A DNA stretch of 64,000 nucleotides. Origin: Dethiosulfatibacter aminovorans DSM 17477. GTDB taxonomy: Bacteria; Bacillota; Clostridia; Tissierellales; Dethiosulfatibacteraceae. The notes under the pieces are model-generated. The model had not been told where the DNA came from and did no database searches. It saw only the letters and a list, made by a program, of their open reading frames with translations. Made by a program: the position numbers and the translations under genes. The DNA lies in contig NZ_FQZL01000005.1 in NCBI RefSeq assembly GCF_900142005.1, positions 1 to 64,000 on the forward strand, written 5' to 3'. Below, piece after piece: positions 44,668-53,664 of the stretch; the stretch's first letter is position 1; each line of letters opens with the position of its first letter.

Positions 44668-46314
44668 TTACTTCATCCAAACATTTATTTCAGGGGAACA
44701 AACAACAATTTGATTATCCGCTCTCATCATGAAATCTTGTACTGCAGGATTGAATCCATATATTACTTTTTCATTCGAATAGTTTATTCTTGAATAGTTT
44801 TCTGTTATCAGCTTAAGAGCTTCCTTGTAAAGCGCTGCCCTTTCTTCGGTGTCCGTAACCTTGAGTGCTTCGTCAAGGAGTCTGTCGACTTCGGGATTGT
44901 TGAATCCCTGGCCGTTTCCAAGAGCACCTATTTCGCTGCTGTGGAACATTTTGTTGAGGAAGAAGAATGGATCCGGATACCATGTCCATGACATTCCGTA
45001 CATGTCAGCCTGGCCGCTTGAAGCTATTTCGCTGAATGTACCCCATTCTGCAGTTTTTATCTCAAGATCTATGTTCAGGTTCTGCTTCAGGTATGCTTGG
45101 AGTATTGTACACATCTTAACCCTTGCAGGCTTGTTTGATACATATATCTCCAATGAGAATCCGTCAGGATATCCGGCCTCTTCAAGAAGCTGCTTTGCAA
45201 GTTCAGGGTTGTAGGAAGGTACTATGCTTTCAAGGGAAGCATCATATCCCCATGATCCCGGAGGCAATGGAAGATATGCTCTTTGAGCTTCGTCGAACTG
45301 GTAGATTCCCTTTACCATTTCATCTATGTCGACTGCTCTTATGATCGCTTCCCTTACCTTGATATCAGCAGTTGGTCCGTGCATAAGGTTCATGTACATA
45401 TATGCAACATGGAGTCCCGGCAATTCCTGAATAACCAGGTCGGCATCATCTCTTACTATCTGTACGCTTTCACCTGTAAGATCTGTAGCTACATCTATTT
45501 CGCCCGTTCTGAGTGCATTTGTCATTTGGTTTGAATCAGTTATTATCTTGTATACCAAGCCGTCAAGATATGGATCAGCCGCCCAGTAGTTTTCGTTCTT
45601 TTCAAGAATAACCTCTTGGTCCATTTTGAACTCTTTCAATGCGAAAGGTCCTGTTCCAACCAGGTGCGAGCCGAATGAATCTCCCCATCCTTCAACTTCT
45701 TCCTGCGGTACTATTACGTTTCCTGCATCAGTAAGAACTGTAAGGAATGCAGAGCTTGGCTCATTCAAGTATAACTCCACTTCGTAATCGTTGATTATTT
45801 CGACATGGTCAAGCATTCCAAGCCTGTTCATCGCAGATTCGTTGGCAGATCTTTCCAGTGCATATTTTACGTCAGCTGCAGTAAAATGCTTTCCATCCTG
45901 GTATTCGCCTTTTTGGAAGTATACATCATCTCTCAGCTTGAACGTGTAGACAAGACCGTCTTCGCTGGCAGACCATTCGGTTGCAAGATTAGGCGCTATT
46001 CCCGACAGGTCCTGTTTGTAGGCTACAAGTGTATCTGCAACACTTCTGATGACCTGTCCTTCATATACTCCGGTATATTTGATCGGATCAAGGTTCTTGG
46101 GAGCCGATGCAAGTGCGATGTTCAATACTCCACCGAACTTGTCCTCTTCTGCTACAGGTTCATTTGAATCAGGTTCTTCGGCTGGAGTCTGGTCTGAAGG
46201 TTCTTCAGCGGGCTCTTGAGCCGGTTCTTCAGTTGGCTGACTGCATCCGGTGAAAGCCGATAAACACAGAATCAGAACCAACAGAAGTGATAAAAATTTT
46301 CTTTTGTTTGTCAT
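44668..46314 (-). CDS. Peptide ABC transporter substrate-binding lipoprotein (family 5)
   Basis: 548 residues from ATG at 46314 (MTNKRKFLSL), placed by AAGGGAGG. Lipoprotein signal with lipobox AFTGC, then a Pro/Glu/Asp-rich linker (about 25-55) and the SBP_bac_5 domain (GGVLNIALASAPKNLDPIKY). Family members bind di- and oligopeptides, opines, nickel or other small ligands. It is second in the leftward operon, after the DUF1177 gene. Confidence 0.93.
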   Translation of the reverse strand: MTNKRKFLSLLLVLILCLSAFTGCSQPTEEPAQEPAEEPSDQTPAEEPDSNEPVAEEDKFGGVLNIALASAPKNLDPIKYTGVYEGQVIRSVADTLVAYKQDLSGIAPNLATEWSASEDGLVYTFKLRDDVYFQKGEYQDGKHFTAADVKYALERSANESAMNRLGMLDHVEIINDYEVELYLNEPSSAFLTVLTDAGNVIVPQEEVEGWGDSFGSHLVGTGPFALKEFKMDQEVILEKNENYWAADPYLDGLVYKIITDSNQMTNALRTGEIDVATDLTGESVQIVRDDADLVIQELPGLHVAYMYMNLMHGPTADIKVREAIIRAVDIDEMVKGIYQFDEAQRAYLPLPPGSWGYDASLESIVPSYNPELAKQLLEEAGYPDGFSLEIYVSNKPARVKMCTILQAYLKQNLNIDLEIKTAEWGTFSEIASSGQADMYGMSWTWYPDPFFFLNKMFHSSEIGALGNGQGFNNPEVDRLLDEALKVTDTEERAALYKEALKLITENYSRINYSNEKVIYGFNPAVQDFMMRADNQIVVCSPEINVWMK

Positions 46315-46371
46315 TGTTTCCTCCCTTAAATAAATATTTATATTTAGCATTTTAATGCCAAATTACTTGGT

Positions 46372-47310
46372 TTATTTTTTCATTCCGGCAGTCTGGTATT
46401 TTTTGCCGTCTCCGTACAATTCCAATAGCTGTTTGAGGTTATCATCGTCGTAGAAGCTGCATGCACCTGTGGTGTAGTCCTTTGCCACTTCTATCGCAAA
46501 CCTTGCAGCAGATTCGACATCAAGTCCATGGGTAGCGCCTGTAGAACATCCGGCAACGGCGACTTCAGTTGTTATTGCAACTCCCACTACAGGTGCATCA
46601 GTGGCTATGGCTGGCTGAAGTATGCTGTTCAAGTGAGGCAGTCCGTTTGAATATGGTGTAATATCCTGAGTTGAGAGTGCAAATACAAAGGGAAGCTTTC
46701 CTGTTACCCTTTTTGCAACCTGGAGCAGGTCATAGCTTACAGGAAGTATGTATCCTTCCTTGACCGTGGGGGATATGGCAAATCCGTTGCAGTTGATTAC
46801 TTCATTTCCCTTTGTAGTATCTATGGAAATTATAGCATCCATCTCGTCGATGACTTCAACATTGTTCATCTGATCCATATCAACAGGAGAGCCCATGAAA
46901 GGTACAGGGTAGTGTTCCTGTGTAGGAGCATCGGGACATATGTGAGTCGTTATTATAACATCACCTTCCAGTGAATCGCCACGCTTTTTCATTTCAATAA
47001 GCTTGAGCGCTGCAGAAAGTGCAGCCAGTGCTCCGTCTCCGTCTGATACGAATCCTGTAACCTCAGGTCTTGCTCCCAGACCTCCAAGTCTGCCTATTAT
47101 TCCAAGGGTTGGAACATTTCCACCGGATATTTTTCCGTTTTTTCCGCTGACTACTATCTTTATGAAGTCGGTTTTGCCTCCTTCTCCATGAACCGGTGTG
47201 ACAGTAATATCTTCACCGCCGCATCTTTCAAGATAATCCTTAACAAGATTTCCACTGGCGTCGGATCTATCCAATAAATCGTAGATTTCTAAAACCTGTT
47301 TTAATAACAT
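46372..47310 (-). CDS. DUF1177 family protein (a)
   Basis: 312 residues, highly similar throughout to the protein at 49534. Conserved blocks are LGIIGRLGGLGARPEVTGFV, SDGDGALAAL, THICPDAPT, PFMGSPVD, ISIDTTKGN and VAVAGCSTGATHG, rich in Asp, His and Cys positions that could bind metal; this pattern recalls M42/M20-like or deacylase folds but no function is known. ATG at 47310 has TAGGAGG upstream. It is the first gene of the ten-gene leftward operon and starts at the shared divergent control region. Confidence 0.85.
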   Translation of the reverse strand: MLLKQVLEIYDLLDRSDASGNLVKDYLERCGGEDITVTPVHGEGGKTDFIKIVVSGKNGKISGGNVPTLGIIGRLGGLGARPEVTGFVSDGDGALAALSAALKLIEMKKRGDSLEGDVIITTHICPDAPTQEHYPVPFMGSPVDMDQMNNVEVIDEMDAIISIDTTKGNEVINCNGFAISPTVKEGYILPVSYDLLQVAKRVTGKLPFVFALSTQDITPYSNGLPHLNSILQPAIATDAPVVGVAITTEVAVAGCSTGATHGLDVESAARFAIEVAKDYTTGACSFYDDDNLKQLLELYGDGKKYQTAGMKK

Positions 47311-47792
47311 TTTTGCCTCCTAAGTGTTTATACAAAAAATTGTATTAAATCGTAGCGGGAATTGCTATGTGCAAATGCACACTAATGAATTGTGATTTCC
47401 CAACCCTTGCACACAATATTTCAATATCTTAACATTTAGTTTATGAAATCTTAACAAGGGGATATTTGTCTATGGTTTTAATGAAAATATAAAAACAGCT
47501 GATTTCAACGGTTTTGTTGGCTGGTGACTACTATATAAGGAGTTGTGTATCTAAAATAAAGACATAAAACCCTTTGTGTGCACTATGTACAAATACGTGT
47601 TTAGAGGAATACGTATTGACATTGTATGGTAAATAGGAAATGAACTGAATGTCTTTTATTAGGGTGTGCAGTATGCACACCTTTTTTAATCTATGTGTGT
47701 ACTGATGGATACCCTTGTTAAGAAAATTTTAGTATATAATTAAATTAATTTAACAAACATAACTGCTTAATCTGAATCGGGAGGTGAGTGAT
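47311..47792. promoter_or_regulatory. 482-bp divergent control region with TGTGCA/TGCACA inverted repeats
   Basis: Non-coding region between two divergent operons. Inverted-repeat sites are TGTGCA-AA-TGCACA (47368-47381), TGTGCA-CTA-TGTACA (47577-47591) and TGTGCA-GTA-TGCACA (47665-47679, inside a longer GGTGTGCA/TGCACACC stem). Half sites occur at 47408-47415 and near 47696. A TATAAT at 47735-47740 may serve the rightward operon. The stem at 47663-47681 is followed by TTTTTT and could also act as an attenuator. The sites look like operators for one of the PucR-type or another dimeric regulator. Confidence 0.65.
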
Positions 47793-48476
47793 TTGAATAA
47801 GAAGTATAAAATAGGCATTTTAAGAGTTCTTACAACTGAAGATTCAAAAATTTTAATGGCGCATCAAAAAATACTTGAAAACCTTTTCTTGGAATTCGAG
47901 TATGAAACAAAGTGCATACCTGATCAATATGAGGGAATCCATGATGAAGAGACATACAATGTTGCTTTTCCTAAAATCATAGACTTGGCAAGCAAATGGG
48001 AGAACGACATTGATGGTCTTATAGTAAGCTGTGCAGGTGATCCTGCAGTGCGACATCTTCAAGATATGTTGTCAATTCCTGTTGTGGGTGCAGGTATTTC
48101 CGCAGCGAGTCTGTCTCTCAATTATGGTGAAAAAGTCGGCATAATCGGCATTGAGGAATATCCGCCGCCGGCCTATGAGGATATTCTGGGTAACAGGATA
48201 ATAGGATATGAGTTGCCGGAGGGAATAGAAAATACAAATGATTTGCAGACAGAAAAAGGAAAGGCATCGATAGTAGAATCGGCAATGAGACTGAAGGGAA
48301 AAGGCTGCGACGTAATTGCGTTTGCCTGCACGGGATTATCGACTGCAAATGCAGTAGACATGCTGAAGGATATCGGGATTCCGGTTGTTGATGCCGTAGT
48401 GGCGGAAGGAACTATTATGAAATACAAAATAACTGAAAAAAGCATGAGGGAGAGAATTTGTGTACAAAATAGATAA
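47793..48476 (+). CDS. Asp/Glu/hydantoin racemase superfamily protein
   Basis: 227 residues. TTG at 47793 (MNKKYKIGIL) is preferred over an in-frame GTG nine bases earlier because GGGAGG at 47779-47784 is spaced correctly for it. The two catalytic Cys positions of the fold are in IVSCAGDP and FACTGLSTAN. Such enzymes racemise aspartate, glutamate or hydantoins, or act as maleate-type isomerases. It heads the rightward operon and overlaps the DUF917 gene by 17 bases. Confidence 0.85.
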   Translation: MNKKYKIGILRVLTTEDSKILMAHQKILENLFLEFEYETKCIPDQYEGIHDEETYNVAFPKIIDLASKWENDIDGLIVSCAGDPAVRHLQDMLSIPVVGAGISAASLSLNYGEKVGIIGIEEYPPPAYEDILGNRIIGYELPEGIENTNDLQTEKGKASIVESAMRLKGKGCDVIAFACTGLSTANAVDMLKDIGIPVVDAVVAEGTIMKYKITEKSMRERICVQNR

Positions 48477-49530
48477 TATTAAGGGTAAATGTGCTGTAAG
48501 AGGTGGTTCATTTCTGGGCGGTGGCGGAGGCGGATCGGAAAATGAAGGTATCAGAACACTAGAGGAAGCTCTAAAATTTGGAGATATCATTGTCAAGGGA
48601 ATTGATGAGTTTGAAGACGATGACATTATTGTCACCGCATCCGCAGTTGGTTCACCTGCATCTAAAGAAGGATACGTATCCGTTGAACAGGTGGTCGATA
48701 ATTTCAATCTTTTCAAAATGTTATACGGAAAAGAGATAAAGGGAATCATAACAAATGAAAATGGAGGACATTCCACAACAAACGGATGGATATTGTCGGC
48801 AGCAACGGGGATTCCTCTGGTTGATGCACCCTGCAACGGAAGAGCCCATCCAACGGGAGTCATGGGCAGCATGGGACTTGAAAGCAGGAAGGATTACCTT
48901 ACGGTCCAAACAGCAGCAGGAGGCAAGGATGAGAAAGCAATTGCAACATATGTAAAAGGAAAGATGGATAGTGCTGCCAAAATGGTGAGACAGACAGCTG
49001 TTGAAGCGGGCGGACTCGTTACTGTTTTGAGAAATCCTGTTGAAGCGGATTATGTAAAGAAGAATGCTGCAATCGGATCACTTGCCATGGCTGTTGAAAT
49101 AGGTGAAATATTTGAAGAATATGATGACTGCAAGGGAATAACGGATAAACTGAATGAAAGATACAATCTTGAGACCATAGCATATGGGAAAGTCATCGAT
49201 TGCAGCCTGACTATTGAAGGTGGATTTGATCATGGCCATGTAACAATAGGAGATGGGAATGATGAATTCAAGGTCACATTCTGGAATGAATTTATGACCA
49301 TTGACAAAGAGGGTGTAAGGTTAGCCACATTCCCGGATTTGATTGGTCTCATTGATTCGAAGACTACAGAGATATTGACGAGTGCAACTGTGAAGGAAGG
49401 CGACGAAGTTTGTCTGTACAGGATACCCAAAGAAAATCTTATCTTGGGTTCAGGTATGAAGAACAGGGAACAGTTGAGACTGGTTGAAAAGGTCTTGAAT
49501 ACAGAAATAGTAAAATTTATTGAGGAGTAG
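48460..49530 (+). CDS. DUF917 family protein (S-methyl thiohydantoin desulfurase-like)
   Basis: 356 residues. GTG at 48460 has GAGGGAGAG upstream and overlaps the previous gene, indicating translational coupling. The family's N-terminal glycine run is striking (GGSFLGGGGGGSENEG), followed by VTASAVGSPASKEGY, ITNENGGHSTTNGW and VDAPCNGRAHP. From memory, the N-terminal domain of this family has been linked to S-methyl thiohydantoin desulfurase; most members remain uncharacterised and sit beside hydantoinase-type genes. Here its neighbours are a racemase-fold protein and DUF1177. Confidence 0.85.
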   Translation: MYKIDNIKGKCAVRGGSFLGGGGGGSENEGIRTLEEALKFGDIIVKGIDEFEDDDIIVTASAVGSPASKEGYVSVEQVVDNFNLFKMLYGKEIKGIITNENGGHSTTNGWILSAATGIPLVDAPCNGRAHPTGVMGSMGLESRKDYLTVQTAAGGKDEKAIATYVKGKMDSAAKMVRQTAVEAGGLVTVLRNPVEADYVKKNAAIGSLAMAVEIGEIFEEYDDCKGITDKLNERYNLETIAYGKVIDCSLTIEGGFDHGHVTIGDGNDEFKVTFWNEFMTIDKEGVRLATFPDLIGLIDSKTTEILTSATVKEGDEVCLYRIPKENLILGSGMKNREQLRLVEKVLNTEIVKFIEE

Positions 49531-49533
49531 TTT

Positions 49534-50469
49534 ATGTTAAAACAAGTTATTGATTTATTTGAAATCTTGGACAAACCTTCTGTTGACGGTTATGAAGTCG
49601 AGAAATATTTCAGGAGTGAAACGGATATTGAAGATATTTTCGTTAATCGCATATCCGGAGAAAAGGGGAGTACCGACTTCATCAGAGTCACAATCCCGGG
49701 AAAAAATGGAAGAAAAAACGGAGGGGATGCACCTACCCTGGGAATCGTGGGAAGACTTGGAGGTATCGGAGCAAGACCTGAGGTTACAGGATTTGTATCT
49801 GACGGTGACGGAGCACTGGCTGCCTTGGCTGCAGGGTTGAAGCTTGGGATAATGCACAAGAATGGCGACATTCTGGAAGGAGATGTCATCGTATCGACCC
49901 ACATATGCCCCGATGCACCGACAAGGCCTCATAAGCCCGTTCCATTCATGGGTTCGCCTGTAGATATTCAGGAGATGAATGATGTGGAAGTCATCGACGA
50001 GATGGACTGCATACTTTCAATCGATACGACTAAGGGTAACTATATAATAACAAACAAGGGAATCGCAATATCACCTACAGTGAAGGATGGCTATATTCTG
50101 AAGGTCAGCGAAGACCTGCTGAACATAATGATGAGGGTTACAGGCAAGCTTCCCAATGTATTCGCGTTGTCGCAACAGGATATTACTCCATACGGGAACG
50201 GATTGTATCACTTGAACAGCATTCTCCAGCCGGCAATAGCGACAGGTGCACCGGTAGTTGGTGTAGCCGTATCGACAGAGGTTCCCGTAGCCGGATGTGC
50301 AACAGGAGCAACCCATATTACTGATGTTGAGCTGGCGGCACGATATGCAGTCGAAACGGCAAAGGACTACACGGAAGGAAAGTGCAAATTTTATGATGAG
50401 GAGGAATTCGAAAAAATAATAGCCCTGTATGGAGATATGAAGAGATTTCAGACAAAGGGGAATGCATAA
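49534..50469 (+). CDS. DUF1177 family protein (b)
   Basis: 311 residues; paralogue of the protein at 46372, with identical blocks EVTGFVSDGDGALAAL, HICPDAPT, PFMGSPVD and SIDTTKGN. ATG at 49534 follows GAGGAG. It ends in TAATG shared with the AroM-fusion gene start, so the two products are translated in step. Function unknown. Confidence 0.86.
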   Translation: MLKQVIDLFEILDKPSVDGYEVEKYFRSETDIEDIFVNRISGEKGSTDFIRVTIPGKNGRKNGGDAPTLGIVGRLGGIGARPEVTGFVSDGDGALAALAAGLKLGIMHKNGDILEGDVIVSTHICPDAPTRPHKPVPFMGSPVDIQEMNDVEVIDEMDCILSIDTTKGNYIITNKGIAISPTVKDGYILKVSEDLLNIMMRVTGKLPNVFALSQQDITPYGNGLYHLNSILQPAIATGAPVVGVAVSTEVPVAGCATGATHITDVELAARYAVETAKDYTEGKCKFYDEEEFEKIIALYGDMKRFQTKGNA

Positions 50470-51974
50470 TGAAAAAGATACAGGTGACTTTGACTGTAGA
50501 AGAATCAAAAGAACTTATAGCTGAAAACATACTTTTTCATCCAAGTTTCAAAAAGTCCCTCAAATCAGGCAGCATTGTCTTTAAGGGAGGAACCACGGTA
50601 TCAAGAATTTGCGAGAAGTCAACCGGCATACCTTTGCGGATATGCGGCAGAATTACGGAAAGGGGAACTGTGACCTCGGACATTGAAACTGATAATCCGC
50701 ACACCCTTCTATTGAATGGGGGTGTATCCAGAAACATCGACGGCAATCTCTTGGATGAATTGTCGGCTCTGGACTCAAACGACCTGATAGTATGTTCGGC
50801 CAACGCCATTGATGTTTACGGCAATGCCGTGTTGATGGCAGGAAGTGAAGGCGGAGGCTCAATAGGACAATCGATATCCAGATGGTATACGGAGGGGGTG
50901 AAGGTGTTAATACCTGTTGGATTGGAAAAACTTGTACCTGGAAACCTCAATGAATCCATCAGGTTTGCATCGAGAAAGGATATCGATTTTTCAAATGGAA
51001 TGTCTGTCGGATTGATACCTCTTCATGGTGAGATTTTTACAGAAATAAATGCATTCAGGCAGTTGGGAGAGGTTGACGTCAAGGTGATCGGATCCGGTGG
51101 CATCGGTAACGCAAATGGAAGCAAGACATTTCAAATATCCGGTGAAGATGCTGAGGTGGACAGGATACTCAAGGTATTAGAGGAATTGAAAAATCAAACC
51201 ATCAAAGTTTCAGGGGAAACTGTTTCCTTGATGGAATGCGCCTATCCGTCCAAGCGATGCAAGTTTCATACAGGATGTTCATATAAGAGTGGTGAACTCA
51301 AGGAAGTCAAGACGAAAAAGCTTGGAGTCATAACAATAGGACAGTCGCCCAGAGCTGATTTCTTGAAAGATATTGTACCGATACTTTCATCAGAATACCG
51401 GATTGTTGAAAAAGGTGCACTGGACGGCTATGAATATGAAGAAATCACAAGAAGATTCAAGCCGGTTGAAGGAGATACAGTATTGGTATCTAGATTGAGG
51501 GATGGAAGGCAGGTTGTAATAGCTGAAAAGCATATACTGCCTTTGATACAGGATGCTGTATATGAATTGGAAAGATCGGGATGCAAGACAATCCTGCTCA
51601 TGTGTACAGGCAAGTTTCCGGAAATCAAGCACAACTCACTGCTCATAAAACCACAGGAAATAATACCACAGATGATTAAGAAGATCATTGACGGTGGGAA
51701 ACTGGGAATAATAATACCTGATGAATCGCAAGTCGATCAGATGTATAAATGGTGGAACATGTCAGAAGGTCTGACAGTCAAAGTTGCTTCACCGTATGAA
51801 AATCCGGAAAACTTGAAAAAGGCAGCAGAAGAATTAAAGGATGAAGAAGTAGATATCATATATATGGATTGTATGGGATACACAAGGGAAATGAAAACCA
51901 TAGTAGAAAGCATATCCGGCAAGACGACAATACTCCCTAGGACCCTTGCAATAGGAATTATCAACAATTTATAA
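50469..51974 (+). CDS. Fusion of an uncharacterised domain with a C-terminal AroM domain
   Basis: 501 residues. Residues 1 to about 280 form a domain I do not recognise: a glycine-rich region (LLLNGGVSRNIDGNLLDE; AGSEGGGSIGQS) and a Cys/His-rich end CAYPSKRCKFHTGC (257-270) that could bind metal. Residues about 284-501 are a complete AroM domain (LGVITIGQSPRADFLKDI; VSRLRDGRQVVIAEKHI; MCTGKFPEI; MDCMGYTREM), paralogous to the free AroM at 33499. The N-part often precedes AroM in related loci as I recall, but its role is unknown. The reading frame is continuous, with no sign of sequencing fusion. Confidence 0.83.
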   Translation: MKKIQVTLTVEESKELIAENILFHPSFKKSLKSGSIVFKGGTTVSRICEKSTGIPLRICGRITERGTVTSDIETDNPHTLLLNGGVSRNIDGNLLDELSALDSNDLIVCSANAIDVYGNAVLMAGSEGGGSIGQSISRWYTEGVKVLIPVGLEKLVPGNLNESIRFASRKDIDFSNGMSVGLIPLHGEIFTEINAFRQLGEVDVKVIGSGGIGNANGSKTFQISGEDAEVDRILKVLEELKNQTIKVSGETVSLMECAYPSKRCKFHTGCSYKSGELKEVKTKKLGVITIGQSPRADFLKDIVPILSSEYRIVEKGALDGYEYEEITRRFKPVEGDTVLVSRLRDGRQVVIAEKHILPLIQDAVYELERSGCKTILLMCTGKFPEIKHNSLLIKPQEIIPQMIKKIIDGGKLGIIIPDESQVDQMYKWWNMSEGLTVKVASPYENPENLKKAAEELKDEEVDIIYMDCMGYTREMKTIVESISGKTTILPRTLAIGIINNL

Positions 51975-51994
51975 ATATATTTTAGGAGGAGAAT

Positions 51995-53584
51995 ATGGAA
52001 CAATCAACCAATATGAAAAAGAAACATCCATCGGCCCTGCATCCGGGCATACTGATTCTGAACATAATAGTTTCGGTGCTGGGAGCAATAATAGGTATGG
52101 AGCTTATCACCAGGCTTGGTATAAGTACGAATACCTCAATAGTCGGTGCATTGTTTGCAATACTGATAGCCAGAATACCTATAAACATTTTTAAGAGCTT
52201 CAGGGATATCAACTCACAAAACCTGGTACAGACAGCGATTTCAGGCGCCACTTTTTCGGCTGCCAACGGACTCATGCTGCCTATAGGAATACCTTATTTG
52301 ATGGGGAGACCAGAACTTGTAGTACCAATGCTGATTGGAGCCGGTCTGGCTGTTGTAACCGATGCAACAATACTTTACTTCAGCTTTGACACGGAAGCAT
52401 TTCCGGCCATAGGTGCCTGGCCTCCGGGAATAGCTGCAGCGGAAGCAATACTTGCTGCATCAAGAAAAGGCAGAAAAGGCGTTCTTCTCCTGGTAGGAAT
52501 AGCAGGCGGAGTTGTAGGAAAGATGTTGACAATACCTACAGATATTTTCGGCGTGGCATGGATTGGAAATATATTTGCCTTGCTGGCTTTTGGAGTCGGC
52601 TTGATTTTCAGGGGATATGCTCCTCAATGGTTTGGACTCGACCTGAATGCAATGTACATACCTCACGGAGTTATGATAGGTGCAGGTCTTGTTGCATTGA
52701 TACAGATCATAAGGATACTTTTCAAGAAGGATGAAGGCGAAAACAGTGCAGGAGAAAACTTCACCAGATCTTTGTTTGAAATGAAAAAAGGAATGGGAAG
52801 AGGTTACCTTGCCTATATTGCAATTGCTTTGGTCATAGCACTCGCAGGTGGATTGTTGAGCCACATGTCACCGGCTATGATGGTTTTCTGGATAATATTT
52901 GCCGCATTTGCCGCTATAGCTTCAGAGCTGATAGTCGGTATAGCCGCCATGCACTCCGGATGGTTTCCTGCATTTGCAACGGCACTCATCTTCCTGGTCC
53001 TGGGAATGTTAATAGGATTTCCACCGCTGGCATTGGCCTTGCTGGTCGGATTCACTGCTTCGACAGGACCGGCATTTGCCGACATGGCCTATGACCTTAA
53101 AGCCGGATGGATTCTAAGAGGTTCGGGAGCTGATCCTGAATTTGAAAAAGAGGGAAGAAAGCAGCAGTATATTGCCGAATTGATAAGTTTCATGGTAGCC
53201 ATAATTGTAGTTGCATTTGCTCACAACTTCTACTTTGAGCAGGACCTGTTCCCACCTGTTGACAGGGTATATGTAGCTACAATAGAGGCTGGTGCAAATA
53301 TAGACGTAGCCATGAAGTTGTTGATCTGGGCTGTACCCGGAGCCATAATACAGTTTGCAGGAGGGCCTTCGAGACAGCTTGGAGTATTGTTCGCCACAGG
53401 TCTTTTAATCAACTATCCAATTGCCGGAATAACAGTAATCGCAGGTTTGATTATTAGAACAATAGTCGTAAAAATATTCAAGCAGGAAGGACAAAATTCC
53501 TTGTACGTACTTGGAGCTGGATTCATTGCAGGTGCTGCAGTCTATGGTTTCTTTACTTCAACATTGAAATTGGGGAAAAAATAA
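51995..53584 (+). CDS. OPT/YSL family transporter
   Basis: 529 residues, about 13-14 helices. OPT features include FPAIGAWPPGIAAAEAILA and the long hydrophobic C-terminal half (GGPSRQLGVLFATGLLINYP). ATG at 51995 follows AGGAGG. OPT proteins import oligopeptides or metal-chelated amino acid derivatives with protons. As last gene of the racemase-DUF917-DUF1177-AroM operon, it probably brings in that pathway's substrate. Confidence 0.8.
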   Translation: MEQSTNMKKKHPSALHPGILILNIIVSVLGAIIGMELITRLGISTNTSIVGALFAILIARIPINIFKSFRDINSQNLVQTAISGATFSAANGLMLPIGIPYLMGRPELVVPMLIGAGLAVVTDATILYFSFDTEAFPAIGAWPPGIAAAEAILAASRKGRKGVLLLVGIAGGVVGKMLTIPTDIFGVAWIGNIFALLAFGVGLIFRGYAPQWFGLDLNAMYIPHGVMIGAGLVALIQIIRILFKKDEGENSAGENFTRSLFEMKKGMGRGYLAYIAIALVIALAGGLLSHMSPAMMVFWIIFAAFAAIASELIVGIAAMHSGWFPAFATALIFLVLGMLIGFPPLALALLVGFTASTGPAFADMAYDLKAGWILRGSGADPEFEKEGRKQQYIAELISFMVAIIVVAFAHNFYFEQDLFPPVDRVYVATIEAGANIDVAMKLLIWAVPGAIIQFAGGPSRQLGVLFATGLLINYPIAGITVIAGLIIRTIVVKIFKQEGQNSLYVLGAGFIAGAAVYGFFTSTLKLGKK

Positions 53585-53592
53585 AAATGAAC

Positions 53593-53617
53593 GGCCTTCC
53601 TTAACGGGAGGCCTTTT
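53593..53617 (+). terminator. Intrinsic terminator of the OPT operon
   Basis: Stem GGCCTTCC (53593-53600) / GGGAGGCC (53606-53613) with G-T pairs, followed by TTTT. Confidence 0.75.
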
Positions 53618-53664
53618 ACTTCGATTTTATGTTATAATTACTTTAATTGATTTGAGGTGATCAT

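Noticed and set aside
46346..46364. Leftward TGGCATTAAAATGCT upstream of the peptide-binding protein gene looked like a sigma-54 promoter
   Set aside because: The GG to GC spacing is one base short and the TT before GC is missing; it is also a simple AT-rich palindrome.
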